DNA of 64,000 bases from Psychrobacter alimentarius (GCF_001606025.1 NZ_CP014945.1:1426001-1490000); one strand, 5' to 3'; numbered from the stretch's first letter, positions 1 to 10,021 are shown. Notes: generated from the sequence alone by a model not told the origin. A program made the numbers and translations.

Positions 1-2
1 GA

Positions 3-200
3 TTGATAGAGCAGCAGATGTCTATCAAACAAGTCACAATGGATATCGATATATTACTTGTACGCTTGCTTATAGAAAAAAATAGCCTAAGCAGAGAAAA
101 TGAATCTGAATGGACAATCATGGCAGATCGTTATCCGTTTAAAGCACATGAAGTGGCAGGAATTAACGAACTGATAGCAAAAGATTCATTTGAAAAATGA
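3..200 (+). CDS. Unrecognised ORF, probably the 3-prime end of a gene cut by the window edge
   Basis: An open frame runs from the first bases to a TGA at 198-200 and encodes 65 residues when read from a TTG at position 3. The frame is open to the left edge, so this may be the C-terminus of a longer protein. An internal ATG at position 18 is the other possible start. The peptide is soluble, charged and has no signal peptide or membrane segment. I recognise no domain. It is followed by a hairpin that looks like the terminator of the convergent cysE gene. Coding status is uncertain. Confidence 0.4.
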   Translation: MIEQQMSIKQVTMDIDILLVRLLIEKNSLSRENESEWTIMADRYPFKAHEVAGINELIAKDSFEK

Positions 201-240
201 CAGAGCAATGAATGCCAAAAAAGTATTATCGAAATTTATA

Positions 241-289
241 TAAAAAAATAGCGATATAGAAAGCGTCATAATGGCCATCTATATCGCTA
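241..289 (-). terminator. Intrinsic terminator of cysE
   Basis: The inverted repeat TAGCGATATAGA (249-260) / TCTATATCGCTA (278-289) has perfect 12-bp arms. On the minus strand it is followed by a run of seven T (242-248). It lies about 70 bp past the cysE stop, so it is placed to end the cysE transcript. Confidence 0.75.
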
Positions 290-358
290 TGATATCCCGC
301 AGTTTAATCTTGATAAATCAATATAGTAGATTGTAACCTGTCTGAATCAAAGCAATCT

Positions 359-1273
359 TTACTTTGATTCAGCGTCAGTCTTATCTACATCGTCACTACC
401 AATCACATCAAAATCTTCTAAACACAGTTTATCGTATTCTTTTTTACAAAAATCAGGATCGATTTGGCACATTGCGGCCTGTAATTGGTCCAGACGGTTT
501 TCTGATTGCTGAATGTGTTCGAGCATTTTAGCAAACGCTTCTGTGACCGGATCTTGTGAAGAGGGGTCGACACCGTACGCTTGAAAGGTTGTGGTACGCT
601 TGGTATTGGAGGCGGTTTGCTTACTATGGTGTTTTTCAGGACTGCCTGCCGCTTGCGCCACTTTTTCTTGCTGTTTGGCATCTTGGACTTTGGTCGTAAT
701 GGGATTACCTTTTTCATCATGATGATCTGAAATCATACGGGCCGCACTGCCAACCATCGTCGCGCCAGCTGGTACAGGCTTTACTACCACTGCATTTGAA
801 CCAATTTTGGCATTTTTACCCACTGTGAATGGCCCCAAAACTTTTGCCCCCGCACCAACGGTGACACCATCCTCTAATGTTGGATGACGCTTGCCGTTAT
901 TCCAAGACACGCCTCCAAGCGTTACACCGTGATAGAGGGTAACGTCGTTACCAATCTCCGCAGTTTCACCAATAACAACGCCGACCCCATGGTCGATAAA
1001 GAAACGCTTACCGATTTTGGCAGCAGGGTGAATTTCGATACCAGTAATAATTCGTGAGCCATAAGAAATTACACGTGCTGCCAGTTTCTGTTCTTTATTC
1101 CAAAGGCAATGCGCGCCGCGGTGTAAGATAAGTGCGTGAAAGCCAGGGTAAGTCAGTATGATTTCCAGACTATTACGTGCTGCAGGATCGCGGGTGAACA
1201 CGGCATCGATATCTTCTTTTAAGTCTTTTTTGATGGTGGCAAGCGACTTGAACCATTTGGATGGGAATGACAT
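359..1273 (-). CDS. cysE: Serine O-acetyltransferase with C-terminal extension
   Basis: Transfers acetyl from acetyl-CoA to L-serine, giving O-acetylserine, the first committed step of cysteine synthesis in the cytoplasm. The protein has 304 residues. An alpha-helical N-terminal part (about 1-75) precedes a left-handed beta-helix of hexapeptide repeats (about 80-185) containing the family signature around [15 protein letters not shown] and the HGVTLGG turn. The length to about residue 185 matches the short EpsC-like CysE class. The remaining about 110 residues are Gln/Ser/Lys-rich with a Gln-rich helix and an acidic tail, and are not part of the catalytic fold. The C-terminus of CysE usually contacts cysteine synthase, so this tail could change that interaction (inference). 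The start has an AGGAC Shine-Dalgarno about 7 bp upstream. Confidence 0.93.
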   Translation of the reverse strand: MSFPSKWFKSLATIKKDLKEDIDAVFTRDPAARNSLEIILTYPGFHALILHRGAHCLWNKEQKLAARVISYGSRIITGIEIHPAAKIGKRFFIDHGVGVVIGETAEIGNDVTLYHGVTLGGVSWNNGKRHPTLEDGVTVGAGAKVLGPFTVGKNAKIGSNAVVVKPVPAGATMVGSAARMISDHHDEKGNPITTKVQDAKQQEKVAQAAGSPEKHHSKQTASNTKRTTTFQAYGVDPSSQDPVTEAFAKMLEHIQQSENRLDQLQAAMCQIDPDFCKKEYDKLCLEDFDVIGSDDVDKTDAESK

Positions 1274-1519
1274 AACGCGTCCTATCTATTTGTCGGTAAA
1301 ATGTCTTTATTAAGAATACTATTATTAAAACAGTCATTTCCTAATTTGTAGTTATTATACTTTCATGAGCATTGAGATCTATCTGTACCCATTCTTTCAA
1401 GTTATATCAGCTTTGCATCATAAAATATAGTGATGAATATCATATAAACGCTTATCGATACATTGACACTGATGCACTGGCGTCAGATTCTATTCATTTA
1501 TCGAAAATAAATCTACTAT

Positions 1520-2422
1520 CTAAACCTTCGAGAGTTTGGCAATGAGCGCGCTTAGCAACTGGTATTCTTTTTGGTCAAGTTGCAGACGAGAACCAAGTCT
1601 CGATAGCCTCGATGGTAAGGACTTTAAATGTTCGCTATCTGCTAGGCCACGCTGAACCATCAAATCAGTCGTACGCTGGGTAAGCTGTTGTAGCTGCTGC
1701 TGAGTGATAGCTGGCTCATCCCATTGTTGACGAAGATGGACATCGACAGTTGGCTGAGCTGTCAAAATTTTATTATCGTCTAAGCTGATATCACCGGTCT
1801 TAGCATTGGCCTGAAAGTGGTTTTGTGTATAGGCAAAAATGAAGCTGGCGATGACTTGTACGGCTGACGCTACATTTAATACAGGGTAGTCAGGATTGGC
1901 GTCTATTTGGATGTGATAATCTGCATAGGCCAACTCTTCATTGGTCAGTCCTCGGTCTTCACGGCCAAACAAAATCGCAATGTTTGGTTTTTGTTTGCTC
2001 TCGATTGCCTGATTTACATCGGGATTCTCTTTAGTACTTAATGTAGATTGACTATCAATAAAGGCCAGCATGATCTGAGCTGCCTGTGTTGGCGTGACGA
2101 CAGGCCGTGGCAAATGACGGCTACGACTACTGGCAGCAAACACGAGCTGACAGTTGGCGATCGCCGACTCCAGCGTTGGGGCAATAATGGCAGATGATAG
2201 CAAGTCACTACCACCAGCTGCATGGGATACACTAGACTCATCAATTGGAAGCTTAGGGTCGACGACAGTCAAGCGCGATAAACCCATCGTATGCATTGCT
2301 CGTGCCGCCGAACCAATATTGGCAGGCAAAGTTGTATTTACCATAACCACTTGCATGCAATCAAGATAATCACTCACGGTATGAACAGGTGCTGAGGTTG
2401 ATGACAGAGAAGTATGGCTCAT
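1520..2422 (-). CDS. trmJ: tRNA (cytidine/uridine-32-2'-O-)methyltransferase TrmJ
   Basis: SpoU-family (SPOUT) methyltransferase that uses S-adenosylmethionine to 2'-O-methylate position 32 of the tRNA anticodon loop. The knot motifs are visible: VMVNTTLPANIGSAARAM near residue 27, ILFGREDRGLTNEEL near 150 and YPVLNVASAVQ near 180. The C-terminal about 60 residues form the basic helical extension typical of TrmJ. At 300 residues it is longer than the usual 240-260, because of a Ser/Thr/Lys-rich linker near residues 125-145 and an insert after 200. Its ATG overlaps the stop of the upstream Hpt gene (TAATG), which implies translational coupling. CysE lies downstream on the same strand, the arrangement known from many gammaproteobacteria. 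Confidence 0.9.
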   Translation of the reverse strand: MSHTSLSSTSAPVHTVSDYLDCMQVVMVNTTLPANIGSAARAMHTMGLSRLTVVDPKLPIDESSVSHAAGGSDLLSSAIIAPTLESAIANCQLVFAASSRSRHLPRPVVTPTQAAQIMLAFIDSQSTLSTKENPDVNQAIESKQKPNIAILFGREDRGLTNEELAYADYHIQIDANPDYPVLNVASAVQVIASFIFAYTQNHFQANAKTGDISLDDNKILTAQPTVDVHLRQQWDEPAITQQQLQQLTQRTTDLMVQRGLADSEHLKSLPSRLSRLGSRLQLDQKEYQLLSALIAKLSKV

Positions 2423-2802
2423 TATTGCCCCAGTCTTTGATTGATTTCTTGTTCAGCACGTTGTAGAGCTACAGCGATATTTTCAATGAGGTCAGCTTGC
2501 TCACTGATCAATTGCTCACGGCAGCGCTCTTGTAACTGGCTACTCAGAGTCATTACTTGCGTTGCACCCAAGTTAGCACTAGCACCTTTTAGAGCATGAG
2601 CAATCTCAAAGCCGTTAGTATTGTCTTGTTCTTGCTGTGCTACTCGAAGCGTTGATATACGCTGCCGACTATCAGCGAGATAGACTTGTATCAAATCGGC
2701 AAAATCCTCTTCCAATAAATCACGCATGTCTTCAAATTGCTCATGATTGATGATTTCTTCATCAGTCTGCACAGTCGTATTGCTATTGGGCATATTATTC
2801 AT
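2422..2802 (-). CDS. Single-domain histidine phosphotransfer (Hpt) protein
   Basis: 126-residue cytoplasmic protein made of one four-helix Hpt domain. The phosphorylatable histidine is His69 in the AHALKGASANLGA motif, followed by the usual Lys-Gly. Hpt proteins shuttle phosphoryl groups between hybrid kinases and response regulators; this one has no kinase or receiver attached and no partner beside it. It shares a one-base stop/start overlap with trmJ, so it is probably co-transcribed with a tRNA-modification gene rather than with its signalling partners. The N-terminal about 20 residues are a polar tail. The partner kinase cannot be inferred from the window. Confidence 0.85.
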   Translation of the reverse strand: MNNMPNSNTTVQTDEEIINHEQFEDMRDLLEEDFADLIQVYLADSRQRISTLRVAQQEQDNTNGFEIAHALKGASANLGATQVMTLSSQLQERCREQLISEQADLIENIAVALQRAEQEINQRLGQ

Positions 2803-2875
2803 AGTTTGGTATCCAGTTTTTTTAAATTAATACAATAAAATTACTATAATGAATTTTTCGACCGTAAAGTACGTT

Positions 2876-5800
2876 TTAGCTGTAATGAAAGTGTAAGCTG
2901 TCTTCATTAACCATGGTTTTTAATTGCTGTAAATTGTCATCGTTAGGGTAGATACGCCAGTGCTCTGATAAACTGACATTGGCAATACCAAACTCTTCGT
3001 AAATGCTTAACCCAAGCGGCAGACAGTTATCATTAATAGAGGTGTCTGTATTGCTCAGTGCATTATTGCCATATTGACTCACCTCATTCTCTACAGCCAA
3101 TAAGTCATTACCATCTTCATCGTATAAACTTCCCCCCATAGCAGGATCATAAGCGCTATCGCTGCCATAACTTTCAGATTCGTTCTGCTCGTCACTGTAT
3201 CCTAAGCGCGGCGCAGGGATAATGTCTGCTTGTGCTGATTTAAGCAAAGGTTGCAGACGCATCAGCAGATTAATGTCACTAGCATGAACCTTGATACTGA
3301 TTTTTTTAAGCCAACGCAAGCGAGCATCAACGATACTCATGGCATTATCAAGACGGGCAAATAAACGTCCATCACGCTCACGAATACTGCCTTTAATAAT
3401 CACCACTTCATCAACTTTTAGTTGCTCTTTAACACGGTTGAAACGCTCTGCATAGCAGCTGACTTCAAGACGAGACGTACCGTCATCTAAAGTAATAACA
3501 TTGCGATTACCAAAGTTAGCAATATCTATAATCAATCCTGAGAAGTAACAGCTGCCATTGTAGCCAGTGTCTGTCAGCTTGTTAAGACGAGCACCTGAGG
3601 TATAGCGTTTTAGCTCATCCAAGTATTCATTAATCGGATGACCTGTTAAGTACAGACCTAAGGTGTTTTTTTCAGCTTTAAGGCGATGTTTATCTCCCCA
3701 AATCAGCTCTGGCGTCATCACAAGTGGCGGTGCAGCAACCACGCCATCCATTTCACCAAACAGATCCATCATGCCAAGCTCATTGTTCTGACGATCTTGC
3801 TCAGCTGCTTGTACAGCATTTGGCAATTGACTCATCAATGCACCGCGGATCTCATAAGCGGTATCTGCTGGCAAATCAGGTCGTAAAGTGGCGGCAAAAT
3901 CATCAAAACAGCCTGCGCTCACCAAAGCTTCAAGTGTGCGTTTATTGACTTTCTTGATGTCTACGCGGCGACAAAAATCGTATAAGTCTTTAAACGGCCC
4001 GTCCGTGCGGCGTGCTTCAACAATGGATTCAACCGCGCCCTCACCAACCCCTTTAATCGCACCCAGCCCATAAATGATATTGGTCGGTGTGTCAGCAACA
4101 AAATGCCATTCACTGCGGTTAACAGAAGGGTTGACGACGGTCAAACCGAAGTTTTCGCGGCAGTCATTGATAAAGAACACCACGTTGTCGGTGTTGTTCA
4201 TATCAGAGGTCAATACCGCTGCCATAAATTCAGCAGGGTAGTACTGTTTCAAATACGCCGTTTGATATGCCAATACACCGTAAGCTGCGGAATGAGAGCG
4301 GTTAAAACCGTAACCTGCGAACTTTTCCATCAAGTCAAACACACCACCTGACGTGACTTCATCAATCCCTTGTGAGGTGGCACCTGTCACAAAAATATCG
4401 CGCTGTTTGGCCATTTCTTCCGGTTTTTTCTTACCCATGGCACGGCGCAGCATATCTGCGCCGCCCAAGCTATAGCCTGCCATGACCTGCGAGATTTGCA
4501 TAACTTGTTCTTGATACACAATAACGCCGTTGGTGTTCTCTAATATGGGTTCAAGATTGGGATGATCGTAGATAACTTCTTCACGGCCGTGCTTACGGTC
4601 GATATACATCTCTACCATGCCAGCGTCAAGGGGACCTGGACGATACAACGCACACATGGCGATCACGTCTTCGATATTGGTCGGCTGTAATTTGGCCAGA
4701 TATTTCTTCATGCCCATACTTTCAAGCTGAAAGACAGCCGTGGTCTTGGCATCTTGCAGTAGTTTATAAGCTTTGGCGTCATCTAAAGGCAAGTCTTCTA
4801 ATACCAAAGCATCCACACCTTCTTTGGCACGGCGTAGATTGATATTTTCAACCGCGGCATTGATAACGGTTAAGTTACGCAAACCCAAAAAGTCAAATTT
4901 AACCAGTCCCACGGCTTCAACATCATCTTTATCGAATTGGCTGACACGGTGCCCCTCATCATCACAATAAATGGCACTAAAATCGGTAATTTTATGCGGA
5001 GCAATGAGAACGCCACCGGCATGTTTGCCCACGTTTCGGCACACACCTTCAAGCTTAATGGCCATCTCCCAAATCTCAATGGCATCTTCATAATCCATAT
5101 TATCAGGATTGGAGATTAAGTCTTTGAGCTGCGGCTCTTGCTCTAGCGCTTGGCTAAGCGTGATGCCCGGTGTTTTAGGAATAAGTTTAGATATTTTGTT
5201 TGCCAAAAAGTATGATTTGCTTTGTACGCGCGCCACATCACGCACCACCGCTTTTGCCGCCATCGTACCAAAAGTGATAATCTGCGAGACTGCCTCGCGT
5301 CCATAAGTTTGCGCTACATAATCAATAACACGGTCGCGCCCTTCGATACAAAAGTCAATATCAAAATCGGGCATGGATACACGTTCAGGGTTTAAGAAGC
5401 GCTCAAACAATAGATCATAATGAATCGGATCAAGGTCTGTGATGTTAAGCGCATAGGCGACAAGCGATCCAGCACCAGAGCCACGACCTGGCCCCACAGG
5501 TACGCCATTGGCTTTTGCCCAGCGAATAAAGTCCATGACGATTAAGAAGTAACCGGGAAAACCCATAGATAAAATAACTTCTAACTCGTACTCTAGACGC
5601 TCATCGTATTTTTGACGAATGTCGCTCCAATTATCGCTGCGTGTCTCAACAGGAAACAGTTTGTCTAATCGATGATCAAGACCGCGCTGCGACTCTGAAC
5701 GAAAAAACGTTTCAATCGTTTCGCCTTCAGGCACTGGAAAATCAGGTAGTACATTAATACCAAGGGTCAAAGACACATTACAGCGCGTTGCCAAACGCAA

Positions 5801-6565
5801 AGTATTATCAATCACCTGCGGAATGTCAGCAAACCGCTGCGCCATTTGCTCTTGTGTCTTTAGATATTGCTCATCGGAGTAGGTTTGTGGACGACTTGGA
5901 TCAGCCAATACGTAGGAACCTGCAATACAAACACGCGCTTCGTGCGCATCAAAATCGTCTTGCTGTAAAAAACGCACATCATTGTGCGCAATAATAGGAA
6001 TGTTATGCTTGGCGCCTGATTGTATAGCCGCCTTAATAAAAGCGTCTTCTCCCGCGCGATTGGTGCGCTTGATGGCAAAATACAAACGATCATGAAATTG
6101 AGCTTGCCATTCAGCAAGCAGCTCGTCGGCTTTTTCTGGCATAGAACCGACCAACGCCTGACCCACATCTGATTTTTCAGCGAGCAGTACAATTACGCCT
6201 GCTGCATGCTCTAAGATATGACGACGTTTAATTACAGGCGTACCATGATTGACAGGGTCAGCACGGCCTTCAGTAAAGCCAAGCGATACAATACGAGTGA
6301 TGTTTTGATAACCTTCGTTGTTCATTGCCAGCAATGTCAGGCGCGTGTCTTCATTATCCATAATGACTTCGCTGCCAATAATCGGCTTGATACCAGCGCC
6401 CAAACAAGCACGGTAGAACTTCACTGTCGCATATAGGTTTGATAAGTCTGTCAGTGCAAGTGCGCGTTGATTGTCCGCTGCCGCAGCTTTGACAAGCGGC
6501 TTGATACGCACGATAGAATCAGTGATGGAATATTCGCTGTGAATGCCAAGGTGTACAAATGCCAT
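2876..6565 (-). CDS. dnaE: DNA polymerase III alpha subunit
   Basis: Replicative polymerase catalytic subunit, 1229 residues (E. coli DnaE is 1160). Order of domains: an N-terminal PHP domain (HSEYSITDSI near residue 10), then the Pol III palm/fingers with the catalytic acidic motif PDFDIDFC at about 399-406 and GPGRGSGAGSLVAYAL near 355-370. A helix-hairpin-helix region follows (IYGLGAIKGVGEGAVE, about 830) and an OB-fold (about 1000-1085). The C-terminal tau-binding region is interrupted by an acidic, Ser/Asn-rich stretch (about 1115-1180) not seen in the E. coli protein, which explains the extra length. It is transcribed alone or just ahead of the Hpt gene, which starts 73 bp downstream. 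Confidence 0.97.
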   Translation of the reverse strand: MAFVHLGIHSEYSITDSIVRIKPLVKAAAADNQRALALTDLSNLYATVKFYRACLGAGIKPIIGSEVIMDNEDTRLTLLAMNNEGYQNITRIVSLGFTEGRADPVNHGTPVIKRRHILEHAAGVIVLLAEKSDVGQALVGSMPEKADELLAEWQAQFHDRLYFAIKRTNRAGEDAFIKAAIQSGAKHNIPIIAHNDVRFLQQDDFDAHEARVCIAGSYVLADPSRPQTYSDEQYLKTQEQMAQRFADIPQVIDNTLRLATRCNVSLTLGINVLPDFPVPEGETIETFFRSESQRGLDHRLDKLFPVETRSDNWSDIRQKYDERLEYELEVILSMGFPGYFLIVMDFIRWAKANGVPVGPGRGSGAGSLVAYALNITDLDPIHYDLLFERFLNPERVSMPDFDIDFCIEGRDRVIDYVAQTYGREAVSQIITFGTMAAKAVVRDVARVQSKSYFLANKISKLIPKTPGITLSQALEQEPQLKDLISNPDNMDYEDAIEIWEMAIKLEGVCRNVGKHAGGVLIAPHKITDFSAIYCDDEGHRVSQFDKDDVEAVGLVKFDFLGLRNLTVINAAVENINLRRAKEGVDALVLEDLPLDDAKAYKLLQDAKTTAVFQLESMGMKKYLAKLQPTNIEDVIAMCALYRPGPLDAGMVEMYIDRKHGREEVIYDHPNLEPILENTNGVIVYQEQVMQISQVMAGYSLGGADMLRRAMGKKKPEEMAKQRDIFVTGATSQGIDEVTSGGVFDLMEKFAGYGFNRSHSAAYGVLAYQTAYLKQYYPAEFMAAVLTSDMNNTDNVVFFINDCRENFGLTVVNPSVNRSEWHFVADTPTNIIYGLGAIKGVGEGAVESIVEARRTDGPFKDLYDFCRRVDIKKVNKRTLEALVSAGCFDDFAATLRPDLPADTAYEIRGALMSQLPNAVQAAEQDRQNNELGMMDLFGEMDGVVAAPPLVMTPELIWGDKHRLKAEKNTLGLYLTGHPINEYLDELKRYTSGARLNKLTDTGYNGSCYFSGLIIDIANFGNRNVITLDDGTSRLEVSCYAERFNRVKEQLKVDEVVIIKGSIRERDGRLFARLDNAMSIVDARLRWLKKISIKVHASDINLLMRLQPLLKSAQADIIPAPRLGYSDEQNESESYGSDSAYDPAMGGSLYDEDGNDLLAVENEVSQYGNNALSNTDTSINDNCLPLGLSIYEEFGIANVSLSEHWRIYPNDDNLQQLKTMVNEDSLHFHYS

Positions 6566-6958
6566 AGAGGACTCTTACGGATACGATTAAAAACGTTGAT
6601 AACAAAATAAATTTAATATTATCAATGCTTTAATCTGGTATATGAGACAAAAAATACAGAGGGAATTGTATTTATTCGTTTTAAATCAGGTCGTTAATAA
6701 TATCATTATTTGCCGTAGACAGCCACCGATTGCATTTACTAATGACAGCCAGATCAGTTGTTTGCTCTCATTAATAAAGTAAGTACTGACGTTTTATCAT
6801 AAATAGTTGGTAGCACAAGCATTTATCTTCAAGTTATTAAAGAGTAATTAATTTCCATACTTTATTAAATGAAATATGTTTTTGAATAATAAAAAACCTT
6901 CTATATCAGTTTGATACAGAAGGCTTGGATAAGCAAAGTATTTATGAAGGGTTAGGCA
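6566..6958. other. Intergenic region dnaE-AGCS symporter
   Basis: 393 bp of AT-rich DNA. The left part should contain the dnaE promoter (minus strand), but no convincing -35/-10 pair was identified. The right end holds the symporter terminator. I see no ORF or RNA structure otherwise. Confidence 0.5.
6885..6924 (-). terminator. Intrinsic terminator of the hydroxyproline operon
   Basis: On the minus strand CCTTCTGTAT pairs with ATATAGAAGG (6897-6923, one G-T pair) and is followed by a TTTTTTATT run. It lies 35 bp past the stop of the symporter gene, the last gene of the operon. Confidence 0.8.
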
Positions 6959-8407
6959 TCAACGTTTACCATATTTATCACTATATTCTATCCAAAAGTC
7001 TGCGTTTTCCACCCCAGCTTTTCTAGGGTCAAAGATAGGGTTAAGTCCTTGTTTCATTTGTTTGTCGTAGTCTTTTAGTACCTTTATAGCGGGCTTGCTC
7101 AAAAGTACAATGGCAATAAAATTAAGATAACACATACTACCAAAGCCGATATCACCTAATGCCCACATGACACCTACAGACTGCATACTACCTGTCAAAC
7201 ATACGACAAGGAATATAATTTTGAGCAAAGGCTTTAGTATAGGATAACGCAGCTTTTGATCAAGATAGACCAGTGTGGTCTCAGCAATATAGTAATAGGC
7301 AATCAAACAAGTAAACGCAAATAGGAAAATAGCAATAGCCACAAAACCGCTGCCGTACTGGCTAAATACGGTTGAAACTGCCGCTTGGGTAAATGCTGTG
7401 CCAGCTTCGACACCAGGCATATTTTCTACCAGTACCATGCCTTCTGCAGGAATTACGTTATACATACCAGTCGATAAAATCATTAAAGCCGTGGCAGTAC
7501 AAACAAGCACAGTATCGATGTAGATAGAAAAGCTTTGTACCAAGCCTTGTTTGGCAGGGTGGGAGACCTCAGCGGCAGCTGAACTGAAAGTAGCTTCACC
7601 GGCACCTGCCACATTTGAAAAAACGGCACGTCGGACACCCCAAGAAATTGCTAAACCAACGATACCGCCAAAAACGGCGTCCATACCAAAGGCACTTTTA
7701 AAAATAAGTGCAAACATCGTTGGCAAGTTCGATGCATTAAATACTAAGACGATGACCATCATCATAACGTAACCGACAGCCATAATGGGTACAATCTTCC
7801 CTGCAAAACCAGCAATACGCTTGATACCACCAAAGATAATAAATGCTAGTAGGGCAACAATAATCACGCCAGTCATGACAGGAGGCACGTTGAAAGCGGT
7901 GTTAAATGAATCTGCAATGGTGTTTGCTTGTACACCTGGTACTAAAACGCCATAAGATAAACAGGTCACTGTAGCAACCAGAATAGCAAAGGGTTTCATT
8001 TTAAGCCCGCGCTCGATATAAAATGGAGAACCACCGCGGTATTGATCATCCACCGTGTGTTTATAGACTTGGGCAAGGGTCGACTCAATAAAGGCGCTGG
8101 CACCGCCGAGTAAACCCATGACAATCATCCAAAATACTGCTCCAGGCCCACCTGCTGCAATCGCAGTTGCAACGCCTGCGATATTACCGACACCGATTCT
8201 ACCAGATAACGCCATACTGAAAGCTTGAAAGGAGCTGATACCTTGGTTTGACGTTTGTTTATCAAACAGAAGCTTGACCATTTCTTTAAGGTAGCGAAAT
8301 TGGACACCACGAGTAATGACAGTAAAATAAGTACCGACTCCAAGTGCTAGATAAACCAGCGCATCGCTCCATATATAACCAACGAGGGCATTAATAATCG
8401 CTTCCAT
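6959..8407 (-). CDS. AGCS-family sodium:amino acid symporter
   Basis: 482-residue inner-membrane protein with about 10-11 hydrophobic segments, belonging to the alanine or glycine:cation symporter family (AgcS/AlsT). Family signatures include FQAFSMALSGRIGVGNIAGVATAI (about 60-85, the conserved sodium/substrate loop) and GVRRAVFSNVAGAGEATFSSAAAEVSHP (about 257-285). Family members import alanine or glycine with sodium. This one is the last gene of a five-gene hydroxyproline catabolic operon and ends at its terminator, so import of hydroxyproline (or a proline analogue) is the likely role by context. That specificity is inference. The length is normal for the family. Confidence 0.88.
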   Translation of the reverse strand: MEAIINALVGYIWSDALVYLALGVGTYFTVITRGVQFRYLKEMVKLLFDKQTSNQGISSFQAFSMALSGRIGVGNIAGVATAIAAGGPGAVFWMIVMGLLGGASAFIESTLAQVYKHTVDDQYRGGSPFYIERGLKMKPFAILVATVTCLSYGVLVPGVQANTIADSFNTAFNVPPVMTGVIIVALLAFIIFGGIKRIAGFAGKIVPIMAVGYVMMMVIVLVFNASNLPTMFALIFKSAFGMDAVFGGIVGLAISWGVRRAVFSNVAGAGEATFSSAAAEVSHPAKQGLVQSFSIYIDTVLVCTATALMILSTGMYNVIPAEGMVLVENMPGVEAGTAFTQAAVSTVFSQYGSGFVAIAIFLFAFTCLIAYYYIAETTLVYLDQKLRYPILKPLLKIIFLVVCLTGSMQSVGVMWALGDIGFGSMCYLNFIAIVLLSKPAIKVLKDYDKQMKQGLNPIFDPRKAGVENADFWIEYSDKYGKR

Positions 8408-8536
8408 GGGCTTACTTCCTTGTAAGTATGTGATGAGTAACTAAAACCTTTAATATAATGTTGAAGCAGAAAAAGTAGATAAACATCGCCATATACTTAC
8501 TTTTTTTGACATGACGGTATTTGCTAAATTGGTTTG

Positions 8537-10021
8537 TTAATTCACGACCCAAATGGTCTTGGTCTGTGTGTATTGTGCTAAAGCCTCAAGACCGTTGTCA
8601 CGACCGCCAAACCCTGACTGTTTATAGCCACCAAATGGCGTTGTAATATCGCCTTCTGAAAAGCCATTGATAGAAACAGTGCCTGCTTTAATAGATGAAG
8701 CGACTCGATAAGCGCGTTTGATATTTTGTGTATAAAAGGAAGCCGCTAGACCATAATTGGTCTCATTTGCTAGTTTGATAGCTTCGTCTTCAGTCTCAAA
8801 GCTGGTAATTGCTAGTAAGGGGCCGAAAACCTCTTCTTTAAATAGTGTCATATCGGCGCTCACGTTATCAAAAATCGTCGGCTCGATATACCAACCGCTA
8901 CCCAAATCTTCACGAATAGAACCACCAACAATAAGCGTCGCTCCTTCGTCTTTAGCTGTTTTTAAATAATGGCAAACTTTTTCAAAATGGGTTTTTTCAA
9001 TCATAGGTCCAATGGCGGTATCGGACTCATAAGGAGAACCAACTTTCCACGCTTTGAGACCTTTTTTTAGCTGGCTAAGTAAACTTTCTTTTTGGCTGCT
9101 ATGGACAATCAGACGTGAGCCACAGCTACAGTTTTCACTCATGTTCCAAAAAGCGGCTGTCAGTATGTTATTGATTGCAGCCTCATCAAGTATGGCGTCA
9201 TCGAAAACGACTTGTGGACTTTTGCCGCCGCACTCTAAAACGATCTCTTTTAAGTTGCTCTCTGACGCATACTGTAAGAACAAGCGTCCGACTTCCGTTG
9301 AACCTGTGAATGACACCATATCAACATCCATATGCCGACCAAGGGCAGCACCAACATTTTCGCCAAGACCGCATACCATCTGTAAGGCCTCTTTTGGCAC
9401 GCCAGCTTCATAGGCAAGCTCTGTTAAACGATAAGCAGATAATGATGTCAGCTCAGCTGGCTTGACTATGACAGAGTTGCCCATGATGAGAGCAGGGGCG
9501 ACTTTCCATGCATACATTTGGGCAGGGAAGTTCCATGGTAGTACGGCACCGACAACACCAATAGGTTCTTGAACGATTAGACCTAACGCTGCGCTACCAG
9601 TTGGCGCCACTTTACCAAAAACTTTATCCGCAGTTTCGGCATACCATTCAAACGTCTCAATCGTCGCTGGAATATCAGTGTTTAGGCATTCAGTAATAGG
9701 CTTGCCAGCATCGATACAATCCAATGCCGCAAGCTCCTCACTATGTTCAAGCATAAGTACGCACCAGCGCTGCATAATGGCTTTGCGCTCAGCGGGTGCT
9801 AGATGACGCCATTCACCATTCTCAAAACTGTCGCGTGCCACTCGTACAGCGATATCGACGTCCTCGCTAGTACCAGAAGCAATCTGACCGATTAAAGTGT
9901 TATTAATTGGTGTGTAATTGTCTATTGTGGCAGTTGATAGATTGTCAGCGGCTATCAGGTGACCTGCCCACAGTGTTTGTTGTTTGCCTTGCTCAAATAC
10001 CTGCTCTTTGGTTATGCTCAT
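8537..10021 (-). CDS. Aldehyde dehydrogenase, probable 2-oxoglutarate semialdehyde dehydrogenase
   Basis: NAD(P)-dependent aldehyde dehydrogenase of 494 residues. It has the Rossmann/catalytic motifs of the family: PWNFP near 160, FTGSTEVGR near 235, LECGGKSPQVVF near 260 and the active-site cysteine in ENCSCGSRL near 295. In the hydroxyproline pathway the last enzyme oxidises 2,5-dioxopentanoate (alpha-ketoglutarate semialdehyde) to 2-oxoglutarate, and the position between the deaminase and the transporter fits that step. The open frame extends 46 codons further, but the ATG at 10021 has an AAGGAT Shine-Dalgarno and the longer form would overlap the upstream gene, so 10021 is chosen. Gamma-aminobutyraldehyde or betaine aldehyde would be alternative substrates on sequence alone. 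Confidence 0.88.
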   Translation of the reverse strand: MSITKEQVFEQGKQQTLWAGHLIAADNLSTATIDNYTPINNTLIGQIASGTSEDVDIAVRVARDSFENGEWRHLAPAERKAIMQRWCVLMLEHSEELAALDCIDAGKPITECLNTDIPATIETFEWYAETADKVFGKVAPTGSAALGLIVQEPIGVVGAVLPWNFPAQMYAWKVAPALIMGNSVIVKPAELTSLSAYRLTELAYEAGVPKEALQMVCGLGENVGAALGRHMDVDMVSFTGSTEVGRLFLQYASESNLKEIVLECGGKSPQVVFDDAILDEAAINNILTAAFWNMSENCSCGSRLIVHSSQKESLLSQLKKGLKAWKVGSPYESDTAIGPMIEKTHFEKVCHYLKTAKDEGATLIVGGSIREDLGSGWYIEPTIFDNVSADMTLFKEEVFGPLLAITSFETEDEAIKLANETNYGLAASFYTQNIKRAYRVASSIKAGTVSINGFSEGDITTPFGGYKQSGFGGRDNGLEALAQYTQTKTIWVVN

